Source: Vespula vulgaris (taxonomy: Eukaryota > Arthropoda > Insecta > Hymenoptera > Vespidae). Taken from it: a DNA stretch of 64,000 bases. Shown piece after piece: positions 11,754-21,569 of the stretch. The position numbers were made by a program, and so were the translations under genes. Under the pieces are notes generated by a model, which did no database searches, was not told where the DNA came from, and was given only the letters and a program-made list of their open reading frames with translations. Where the stretch lies: contig NC_066587.1 of assembly GCF_905475345.1 (NCBI RefSeq), forward strand, positions 2,384,570-2,448,569. Reading direction: 5' to 3'. The stretch's first letter is position 1; every line of letters begins with the position of its first letter.

Positions 11754-13584
11754 TATTTCTCTTCCTTTCAATCAACCAAACATGTTTTCTTCATCATCCC
11801 ACTATACTACGAAGTAAATTCAAGTTCGATTCTATATTCTACTAGACTGCTAAGACTGTTTTTATAAACGAACTCATGATGAAGCTCTTGAACAACGCGG
11901 TTACCGACATAGGTTGGAAACAGTTTGAATCACTAGATTTCGCGGTATTCGTTTTTATATGTATGAATAATATATTTTTATCTGTAGATAGATTTATACA
12001 TAATATCTTTGGAATTTTACAATTCATGTGTATATATATATATATATATATAGATATAGATATAAAATAAAATAAAGATATAACAAATGTTTAACATTAT
12101 AAATCGGTAAATATTTACAACAATTTTATTAACATAAATAATTTGTATAACTAAGATATACTTTTTTAACGTTTGGTTTGTCGTCACGATTATATAAGTT
12201 ATAAAATTATTTTATATCAAAATAAAGATATTTATATACAACGTAATTATAAGCGTAACAATGTACATACGATAATCGAAATTTCAAAGGTCATCATCTG
12301 GTGACACAAAGATCATCATCTAGTGACACACAAGGTCGAAAATATTTTGGAAATTTGTAGCCATGGCGATAGGCAAATAAATGTACAGATAGTTATAATT
12401 AAATAAGTTGTAGGTAAAAACATTTACTACTTTTTATTAACATTTTTTACATATTTTTTGATAGTTACATCATGATTGATCTGTGCTTCGCATTCATTTT
12501 TATACAAAGGTAGATATAGAAGGTAGACAGTGATATGTACGACTCCTGCGATAATAGCACGAGACGCACAATTTTCCAGAATATTTTAATTTTACGAACA
12601 ATAATTCTCTTTTTCCATTATTTAATATAATATATATATAATATATATATTATATATATATATAAATAGCGGACAGTCCGTATATTAATTTTATAATTTC
12701 AATTGGAAATATTTTACCTAACTGTTTGTAGCTCTGTCTGAGAGAACTTTACATTTGATGTTTATTTTTAAGTCATTAATCACACATTGAAAGGATGCTA
12801 CACTTTTTGCAATATAATACTCATAATCAATTATAGTCTGTAGAATACTGCACAGAGATAGATACACATTACACACACACACATATATATATACATATAT
12901 GTGTGTGTATGTGTGTATGAAGACAATGTGTATATATATACATATATATATAATGAAAAATTTTTATCTAATGTCTATCCGACATAATCTCTTCAATACT
13001 ATTTAAATTTATTTATTCTGCTAAAAGCATATGAGTGTATATATTTATTGCATCGGTGTATACATCCCAATAATGTGTGATACCGCGAAATACATTGATT
13101 ATTTTCAATATTTTTTTTCACAGTCTGGATTTATTCCATCCTATCACTTTTTCAAATTTATGTAATTGTAGGCTGTAATTGAAATCTATATAAAAGATCA
13201 GCATTAATGCCATAGCAATTACTGTTAACTAACGATCTGAGAAAACTTAGAAATGAAAATCTAACATGATTAAAAAATATTATAAATTTATATCAAGAAT
13301 TAAATCATCAAAAATTTCTCTTCCAATATTATATATAATCCCTTTAATATTTAAATAGATTTATATTGTTGCACGATCTTTTTTTGTATTTCTAATTAAT
13401 AATAGCATAAATATTTATGCAGTCTATAATTATTATTTCATTAAAAGTTAGCATCAGCAAATTGTGCGTACACATTAATCCCTGTGGCATTAATGCTGTA
13501 TGTCTGTCCGAGGAAGGATGCAAATCTTTTGCTTTAACACTGCAATTATTTAAGTTCCTATTGACATAAGCACTCTGGCGGTTT
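11754..13584. other. Intergenic: ITPK1 promoter side and NAA30 3' UTR
   Basis: The stretch is AT-rich without a supported coding exon. ITPK1 transcription should begin within the first few hundred bases. The part nearest 13584 is the likely NAA30 3' UTR. It contains (TA)n tracts at 12031-12050 and 12630-12665, a CA/TA/GT cluster at 12870-12950, a 22-bp direct duplication at 12288-12331 and a 14-base word repeated in inverted orientation at 13199-13212 and 13485-13498. Confidence 0.5.
12288..12331. repeat. 22-bp tandem direct duplication
   Basis: AGGTCATCATCTGGTGACAC at 12288 is followed immediately by AGATCATCATCTAGTGACAC at 12310, and then by a third partial word CAAGGTCG. Each unit is 22 bases with two mismatches. 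It lies about 535 bases upstream of the ITPK1 start codon. Confidence 0.75.
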
Positions 13585-14938
13585 TCATCTAAACCATAAT
13601 TTCAATCGTAAAGCATCCACTCCATTTAAATAATATCGAAATAATCGTTTATCACGCACAAATCCCAAATTTTCATATAATCGTAAAGCTGGTCGATTTG
13701 TTATTTCAGTCTCCAATACAACTTCATCCGCATCATCCTCTACCATTGCACGTATTGCCCTCCTCACTAAATTCGATCCGATCTTGCGTTTTCGATATTT
13801 TACATCGACTGCTAGCATTGCGATATATCCACGTTTTATTACCTTTCTGTGAATGTCCAGCTTGCAAACAATGGCACCTACACACTCGTCACCATGCATT
13901 GCCTTGATGAACAAAAAGCAAGAGTTTTCTGTAAATTCTATACCTGAAAGATAAAGGAATCCAACCAAAGCTGGCTAAGTTCTTTTTATTTTGCTACTAT
14001 ATTACTCCATATTGATATCTTTTAAAAATATTATACAAGTTCAAGTACTAATATATCGCTCTATTATTTTTAAAATACCAAATATATGGTACCAAAGAAA
14101 ATTAATTTAAGTGGCAGCAATAATTAGCATTAATTTAAATGAAAATACTATCTTAAAGTATATTTACCAGGAAGCACAACTTCGGCCAGTTATGGATAAA
14201 ATATCTATACGTGTAAATAGAATATGGTTCACTTAAGTCTTTTTGTATCAATTTCATTATATCAGGCATTTGCAGTTCACTTGTATAACTAACATATTGA
14301 ATTTCATTATCACTATTTTCCGAGGATAGCGTTTCCATTTTTTCTGTGAAATAAAAAATAATGTATTCTTATAGCTCTATTAAATCAATACTTTATAATG
14401 TTAATAAGCTATAAACGTCTTAATTACAGTACACTCTGCAAAAGCAAATCTATGAACCAGATTAAATCTAACAATCATTTGACTTTCAATGCCATTTAAA
14501 AATTACATCAATCAGATATATTTATAGACAATATGTGAGAAATAATTAGATTGTTACTCAAACAGGCATAATTATTTTTAACAAATTTCATATGCTTTAA
14601 AATATATTTAATTTGGTAACAATGTATTTAATGTGCCTTAATGTTATGTCCATTTGATCAAACGTACCATGTTGATTTAAATGACTAGTTTCCATTGTTT
14701 GAGATTGTGGAGGATGATTGGATGAATCGGTTGTTCTAGAAAAAGAATCGCATAAACCATTTTCTTGGGAAATACCATTTGTATGAGGTTCTTCTGAAAT
14801 TTCTGTTGTTTCCAGACTCAGACGAGTGTTAATATCTAAAACATCTGTTAGACAACTTTCATTTTTATCTTTAATTTTGCTTTTTGTAGTTTCGGTGTCG
14901 TTCGTTTCCGTATCACCTTCTACTCTGACACACTCCAT
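13585..14938 (-). CDS. NAA30: N-alpha-acetyltransferase 30, NatC catalytic subunit
   Basis: NAA30 is the catalytic subunit of NatC, which acetylates nascent proteins starting with Met followed by a hydrophobic residue, at the ribosome. Exons are 14938-14668, 14343-14168 and 13902-13585, giving 254 residues. The first 92 residues are a low-complexity acidic Ser/Thr/Glu leader, as in the family. The GNAT domain follows: ELQMPDIMKLIQKDLSEPYS, YTYRYFIHNWPKLCFL, ECVGAIVCKLD, GYIAMLAVD, and the highly conserved end EVVLETEITN..LRLYENLGFVRDKRLFRYYLNG. The acetyl-CoA loop, normally R/Q-x-x-G-x-G/A, reads R-K-R-K-I-G, so the first glycine is replaced by Lys. Met93 (14338) could start a shorter form lacking the leader. 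A CTTTCAG 41 bases upstream of the exon-3 acceptor would cause an immediate in-frame stop. It is divergent with SUMO, 1.05 kb between start codons. Confidence 0.95.
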
Positions 14939-15989
14939 TTCTCAAGAAATGAATTTTTTTTATCTTTAAATACAACTCAAAGGACAAAGTGTGTGGCAAA
15001 GTTCCAGCCACTGTCCCTGGAGAAATATATTTTTTTAGTGATCACCTATAGAGTATATAGGTATGACATGAGAATTTTTTAATTGATCACTATATCTTCA
15101 ATCGAATTTTCATTATTGTTATTACTTTCGTGGCATTATCGTAATTTTCTTATCTTAAATTAGAGAAGATCGACAGAACCGCTCTACAACTGTCACCATA
15201 TTGGATTTTCTGTGGTAACTGTTTAAGGTACTATTACATATGGTTAACGTTTCGCACTTATTTGGCGCTCGGAAAAATGCTTTTGTAAATCAACCAATAA
15301 CATGTTATATACTTTCCTCCAGTCTAACAATTTCGATGAATTATTTGAGATCTTTAATCACAATTTTTCTCTTTTTGTTCTTTAATATCAACTTTAATAT
15401 TCTTCCAAATCGTAGTACACTTATTTTATTTCGTATTACATGACTTTAAAAGTGATTTGCTCGAAGATGATATTTTTTAATGATTCCAACTTGAAGTATA
15501 CATTTGTATATCTATGTTAAAAGTAATACACGACTATGTGTAATAGTTATTTGAAATTTTTATTCATGTTAAAAATTCATCAATAATGATATGAAGAAAT
15601 AAATATAATTATCGAAAATATATAACGAAGAATTATAAAAATGTTTTAATGAATTCTGATTAACGAGTTTGATTGAATTTGTAAAATATTTAAATTATTT
15701 GGATTATTTCAAATATTTTGTAAGTTGCGCGATTGTCCTCCAGATGTCTCATTGGATCTCATAAGTATAACTACATCAATAAAATAAAGTATAGCCAACT
15801 GTAATATATATAGTTCGTGTATCATCGAAATGTCGTGAGTATTGCTATAAAGCTAGAAGCGGGATATTTGGCAAATATATAATATATCAAATATATACTA
15901 GGTAAATCTAGTATTTCATCTGTTAAGTGTTTTCTAAGATTTAAGCATCTTTTGACAAAATTAATTGCGCTTTTTTTTAAGCTTTAATC
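14939..15989. promoter_or_regulatory. Shared divergent promoter region of NAA30 and SUMO
   Basis: The two start codons are 1,051 bases apart and the genes point away from each other, so both promoters lie here. The part next to NAA30 (14990-15230) has ordinary complexity, with words such as CTGTCACCATATTGG, and resembles a housekeeping 5' region. The SUMO side (15720-15900) includes TGCGCGATTGTCCTCCAGATGTCTC and then AT-rich DNA up to the start codon. No clear TATA box can be assigned. A short open frame at 15240-15443 has no protein-like features. Confidence 0.55.
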
Positions 15990-16440
15990 ATGTCCGACGA
16001 AAAGAAGGTAATGTTTTATAACCTGCAAACATAATACTGTTTACAGTGCATAAGGTTAAGCAGTTTTTTGAAAAATCGTTTCTTTTTGTAGGAGACTAAA
16101 ACAGAATCAGAGCATATAAACTTAAAAGTTTTAGGCCAGGATAATGCAGTAGTACAGTTTAAAATTAAGAAGCACACACCTCTTCGAAAACTAATGAATG
16201 CTTACTGTGATCGTGTAGTAAGTAAAATCTTTTGCACGTTACATCTTTTCTTTTTATTATTTATATATGTTGTTACAATAAAGTGATATTTTTATTATCT
16301 TATAGGGCTTGGCAATAGCAGCGGTAAGATTTAGATTTGATGGACAACCTATAAATGAGTTGGACACACCAACGAGTCTTGAAATGGAAGAAGGAGATAC
16401 AATAGAAGTTTATCAACAACAAACAGGGGGAACGTGTTGA
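15990..16440 (+). CDS. smt3: Small ubiquitin-like modifier (SUMO, Smt3)
   Basis: SUMO is the ubiquitin-like peptide conjugated to lysines of nuclear and other proteins. Exons 15990-16007, 16092-16217 and 16306-16440 join in phase 0 and give 92 residues. The protein reads EHINLKVLGQDNAVVQFKIK, then TPLRKLMNAYC, VRFRFDGQPINE, LEMEEGDTIEVYQQQTGG, which is the SUMO-2/3 type characteristic of insects. The diglycine is at residues 89-90 and is followed by only two residues (Thr-Cys), so a SUMO protease must remove a dipeptide to mature it. The first exon holds just six codons. The N-terminal tail lacks a clear psi-K-x-E site (it reads KETKTESEH), which would limit poly-SUMO chains formed through that tail. 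Several AATAAA signals follow (16649, 16965, 17139). Confidence 0.98.
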
Positions 16441-17828
16441 GGTTGAGAATATATTAATGCGCCACAGAAAAGTTTACAAACGGACTAAAAGAAAATCTAT
16501 TGTTCCAGTGTATATCTTTCATAAGAGATGTTAGTGCTATCTTTTCGTATATGACCGTCTTGGTCATGTGCTTCTTATTACAGTGTGCTAAGGCGGTAAA
16601 TACATTACATTTCTTTTCTAATATTTTTGGTATGTTTTCTTATTTACAAATAAACATTAGCCTGTTGCTTGAATTTTTTGATCGTGTACTTCGAGATAAA
16701 AAACTTTTATTTTCTATAGTGTCTTAAAGATTCATTAATTGTCACACACATTTAATATGTTAGAAGATTGAATGAGCGACTGTTTTACAATTATTTGGTA
16801 ATATAAAAACAACTTTTTTAAGTGTACATTGTATAACATATTGCAAAAACACAATGTTATATACCATTATGTAAGCAGACATAAGTTTCTATGAGGCAGA
16901 AGCCTTTGTATATGTGAACATTTTCAGGAAAATTCTCTACAGTGTAATAATATACGTTTTAAATAATAAATTTTCATTTGTAAATATTCTGTTTCTGTAT
17001 TTACAAGATGTACAGGAACACAACTACAGGAATATTATTTTAATATTTGAAAATATCTTACATTAAGGTCTTTCAACGTCCTTTGCATTTTATAATTAAA
17101 TGTTTTGTGAAATTAATGTTATTTTATAAATCAACAAGAATAAACTCTGTATTATCTTTTTTATAAATATTTTCTATTATTCAAATCCATTGCATATATG
17201 TGTGTGCGTGCGTGCGTTATTCCTTAAATTTTGAAGAATGCTGTTTTAAATAATATCTTATCAATTTTTTTATAATGATATTTATGTAATATTATATATA
17301 ATATAAATAATCGTATTCTCTTTAAAGATCAACTTATGTCTACATAGTATAGTATTTGATATGATCATGCGATAACAATACTTTGGTTATGTATACAAAT
17401 CAATAAAAAAGTAAAGAAATATTTGTCAAATTGAAAAAAAAATAATAATTCATTCAATTGCTGTTTTTATTTTAATCTCGATATTGATAATAAAATACTA
17501 CGCAAATATATATAATAGATTTGAAATATGGTCGCGCGTAGTAAACATTTGTAACTGTAGATAGCGCAACAAATCCTATTTGCATTGATGTACGGTACGC
17601 GATTATTTTCATTTTCAAATCATATATATATATATAATAATAATAATAATAATTTCATACTATTAATTTTATACAAATAATATTTCCAATTTTACAATAT
17701 TGTTTTGGTGTTTGAAAAAATAAATTCGATTCGATAGAATTGACGAAAGAAATAGAAATGTACTAACATTCCTTTACCGTATGTATTCTTAATTTTCTTG
17801 TATGTGTATATATATATATATATATATA

Positions 17829-17862
<34 letters not shown>

Positions 17863-18084
17863 ACGATTCTTCTCTAGATAGTTCTATTTTATTGTACAGC
17901 TACAGTTAATAAGTGTGAATACTTCGATAATATAGATAGATAACACAACATATATTGAGAGGGTGGATGTATTCTTTCTCACTCATACAAAGAGTTATTT
18001 ACGAACCGGTATATAAAGTTTCTTCGGACATCGATGGATTCGTAGAATGTTAATACTCTTGGATTTAAATTAATATATTATATC
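16441..18084. other. SUMO 3' UTR and CSN1 upstream region
   Basis: AATAAA hexamers at 16649-16654, 16965-16970 and 17139-17144 offer alternative SUMO polyadenylation sites. An open frame at 16500-16727 lies entirely in this 3' UTR and has no recognisable features. From about 17500 to 17635 the flanks TAGATTTGAAAT and CATTTTCAAATCATATATA form an imperfect inverted pair around a CG-containing core. (TA)n tracts fill 17810-17860. The CSN1 promoter should lie within 17870-18084. Confidence 0.5.
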
Positions 18085-19964
18085 ATGTTTGCAAATATAC
18101 AACCAAACGTGGTAGAGCCTATGCAAGTTGATGTTCCGGCAGAAGATAATGACAATGCCGAAGAAGAACCATATATCGTTGAAAATCCAACGTTGGTACG
18201 TACCAACAATACAAATAACCTTAAAAATATACATTGATATTTTATTTATTTATTTTCTTTTTTTTTTCACTCCAACTGTAATCATTGGTAAAAGATAATA
18301 TTGAAAATGTAATTCTTTTTTGCAACTTTCTTTTATGTAATTTTTAATTTGCATTAGAAATTTTTATGTCGTTTAGATTCATAAATAAAATTCTTTAATA
18401 TACATATATCTATTAATTCTTTTGTATTGACTTTTGAATTATATACTTATTTTCAGGATTTGGAAGTTTACGCCAACAGCTATACCGGTCTTGCCAAATT
18501 ATATAGGCTTATGTATATAGCAGACCATTGCCCTATGTTAAGAGTAGAAGCATTGAAGATGGCAATTGCTTATGTGATGACTACTTATAACGTTAATCTA
18601 TATACAAATTTACATAAAAAACTTCTTCAATGTACTGGCTCTACTGGATTACCAGATATTGCGGCACAATCAACTTCCCAAGATATACTAACAATAGATC
18701 AAATGTGGCTGGAATCTCGTACTAAAAAGGCCGCTTTAAAATTAGAGAAATTTGATACAGATCTCAAAAATTACAAAAGTAATTCGATTAAAGAAAGTAT
18801 AAGAAGAGGTCACGATGATTTAGGAGATCATTACTTAGATTGTGGTGATCTCGTCAATGCTTTAAAATGTTACTCCAGAGCACGGGATTATTGTACCAGT
18901 GGCAAGCACGTCGTTAATATGTGCTTGAATGTAATTAAGGTGTCAGTTTATTTACAAAATTGGTCGCACGTGCTTAGCTATGTAACTAAGGCTGAAAGTA
19001 CACCAGATTTTCCAGATCTTCATGGCAAAGACAACAATCAGGCTATAATTACAAAATTAAAGGTTGCAGCTGGATTAGCAGAACTAGCTACAAGACAATA
19101 CAAAATGGCTGCAAGACATTTTCTTCAGGCGTCGTTAGATCACTGCGATTGTCCAGATTTACTTTCACCTGGAAATGTAGCACTTTACGGAGGCCTTTGT
19201 GCATTGGCTACTTTTGATAGACACGAGTTACAAAAACAAGTTATATTTAGTAGTTCGTTCAAATTATTTTTAGAACTGGAACCACAATTAAGAGATATTA
19301 TTTTCAAATTTTATGAATCAAAATATGCGTCTTGTTTAAAATTACTTGATGAGATAAAGGATAATATACTTCTAGATATTTATATAGCACCACATGTAAA
19401 TGTTTTATACACACAAATCCGAAATAGAGCATTGATTCAATATTTTAGTCCGTATTTAAGTGCTGATATGAGGCGAATGGCAACTGCATTTAATAGAACA
19501 GTTCCAGAATTAGAAGATGAATTGATGCAACTTATTCTTGATGGACAAATTCAAGCTCGTATTGATTCTCATAATAAGGTAATATCATATAATAAAAAAT
19601 CTTGGCTCAATGAGATATGTTATAATTTTTATCGAATCTTATTTCAGATTTTATACGCAAAGGATGTTGATCAACGAAGTACAACGTTTGAAAAATCTAT
19701 TGGTGTTGGTAAAGAATATCAAAGACGTACACGTATGTTAATTTTGAGAGCCGCTATGTTAAAAAAACAAATTCATGTAAAGGTAATAATAATCCTTCTC
19801 TTGTCTATCATTTACTTAATATTGTTAGTATTTGTTAATAATATTATTTTTTAATATGCATATTAATGAGGAATTTTTTTGTATAGAGTCCACAGCGTGA
19901 TAATACGCAAGGAGGAGAAATGTCAGTGGCACCTGCAAATAGCAGTTTAGCTCAAAGAAATTGA
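18085..19964 (+). CDS. CSN1: COP9 signalosome complex subunit 1
   Basis: CSN1 (GPS1) is a scaffold subunit of the COP9 signalosome, which removes Nedd8 from cullins and so controls cullin-RING ubiquitin ligases. Exons 18085-18195, 18457-19578, 19648-19782 and 19887-19964 give 481 residues, close to the family's usual length. After a short acidic leader comes DLEVYANSYTGLAKLYRLMY, then a helical-repeat (TPR-like) region with HDDLGDHYLDCGDLVNALKC and the PCI domain. The PCI part contains the segment beginning LILDGQIQARIDSHNK, which continues across the intron into ILYAKDVDQRSTTFEKS. The C-terminal tail is short and Ser/Asn/Gln-rich, ending LAQRN. The family match spans the whole length. AATAAA at 20097-20102 is a plausible poly(A) signal. 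Confidence 0.97.
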
Positions 19965-20635
19965 AATACTCGATACGTTCAGATCTTGATTGGTTCACTT
20001 CTATATTCTTATTGAATTTTTCTGGTCAGCTAAGATATAATGTAATTTGTTATAGTTATATTCAATGATTTTATGCCAGTGTACCTCAATTTTCAAAATA
20101 AAGAATGTATATAAGTAAGATGATATTATATATATATATATATATACACACACATATATATATATGTATTCCAAATGAATATCAGTATTACTTATTACCA
20201 CACGATCTATTTGTTTTTAATGTATATATCTGTTTATTTATATTAAATATAATTAATTCGGCTTCGTGTATTTTTTGTACTTTTTTCTATCACAAATAAA
20301 AATTAATGTAATAGATAGTGTCTCGTTTTATAATGCTGAATTGTTTGATTAAAAATAAAGATATAATCCAAATATTGAAAATAATACTTTTCGGTATTTT
20401 GCGTTGTAATATGCTACGTCTTTGTAAACAATGTTTATTTACAATTAGAGAAAGAACCAATCAGAGAAGAGAACGTTCTCATCTTGAATGTACTATCGAG
20501 ACATATCGAAATATCGAAACATATTACATAGCTTCTAGCTTCATAGCACGTGTGAATCAAAAATAAGTTATTAAAAATTATCCTTTTTGAAAGGATTTGT
20601 TATTTTTTATTGACTGTAATAGCATTCGTTAAATC
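19965..20635 (+). other. CSN1 3' UTR and Tim8 upstream region
   Basis: The segment contains the CSN1 poly(A) signal AATAAA at 20097-20102 and a (TA)n(CA)n(TA)n tract at 20126-20165. A stretch of ordinary complexity at 20390-20575, immediately before the Tim8 start codon, probably holds the Tim8 promoter and 5' UTR. It includes the word CGAGACATATCGAAATATCGAAACATA. Open frames at 20105-20299 and 20318-20566 show no protein-like composition. Confidence 0.5.
20097..20102 (+). terminator. Poly(A) signal AATAAA for CSN1
   Basis: A canonical AATAAA hexamer 133 bases past the CSN1 stop codon, and the first after it. It is followed by T/A-rich DNA. Assigned by position only. Confidence 0.55.
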
Positions 20636-21113
20636 ATGTCAAATTTACTTGACAGTCCTTCTTTCGATGAAGATATTAAATCAAAAAAAGATGATAACGA
20701 ATTACGAGAATTCTTAACGATTCAAGAAGAAACGGCACGATTTAATGCACAGGTAATTATAAAAGTAATTAAGTATATTATACGACACGATTATTTCATT
20801 TAATATAAAATTTATGTGAAAATACAATATTCGTAAAATTATATTTACCTCTTTCATATTATTAATATTTTTTAAGGTTAATTATAGATATTTTTGTATT
20901 AAAAGGTTATGTCATGTATGTACTAATCTTTTATGTTTTTAGATCCATGAATTTAATGAATTATGTTGGGATAAATGTGTCGATAAACCAGGAAATAAAT
21001 TGGATAGTCGAACAGAAACATGTTTAAATAATTGTGTTGATAGATTCATCGACGTTTCATTACTTATCACTTCCCGTTTTGCTCAATTATTACAGAAATC
21101 TGGGGGAATATAG
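20636..21113 (+). CDS. Tim8: Mitochondrial import chaperone Tim8
   Basis: Tim8 is a small chaperone of the mitochondrial intermembrane space; with Tim13 it escorts hydrophobic precursors to the TIM22 inner-membrane translocase. Exons 20636-20752 and 20943-21113 give 95 residues. The twin CX3C motif is complete: Cys47/Cys51 (CWDKC) and Cys66/Cys70 (CLNNC), 14 residues apart, joined by VDKPGNKLDSRTET, which is typical of Tim8 and not Tim9, 10 or 13. The C-terminal helix CVDRFIDVSLLITSRFAQLL fits the family. No targeting presequence is present, as expected for a protein imported by the Mia40 disulfide relay. The only intron falls just before the first Cys motif. It converges with UFSP2, with stop codons about 457 bases apart. 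Confidence 0.97.
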
Positions 21114-21569
21114 AATGTATATTATTTATATATATTTATAGTTACATATAAATTCAAATAATAAAATCAGTTGGTCTATATGGAATTATATTTTGGATGT
21201 ACAATATATATATACTTCAACAAGTGTGTTTAAACAACATTTCTCTTTTATATGTAGGGACGTGTTATCATTACATTATTAAAAATATTACCAAAAAAGA
21301 AATAAACTTATGGAAATAATATATATATAAGAGGATCATATCATTTGAACTGTAAAGACACGTAACATCAAATTTTGTTTCAAATATAGAGATGTAATAT
21401 CTAGAAATAATAAAAAAAAATAGAACTTAGTAGCATATAAAATTTTTTGTTATATTACAATGTTTATATTACAATAAATGCAGATTGTGCAATTAACATA
21501 TTTTAAGTAATACAATTACATTGGTTAACCTATACATATTTTATTCAATATGATATTAGGTTATTGAAA
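21114..21569. other. Convergent Tim8/UFSP2 3' UTRs
   Basis: AT-rich DNA with no coding sequence. Plus-strand AATAAA-like signals for Tim8 occur near 21157 and 21300. A minus-strand AATAAA (plus TTTATT at 21540-21545) lies only about 25 bases past the UFSP2 stop, implying a very short 3' UTR if it is used. Confidence 0.6.

Noticed and set aside
16500..16727. 75-codon frame after SUMO
   Set aside because: It lies in the SUMO 3' UTR, is hydrophobic by AT-rich composition and has no recognised motif.
20318..20566. 82-codon frame before Tim8
   Set aside because: It occupies the likely Tim8 promoter/5' UTR and has no motif or splice support.
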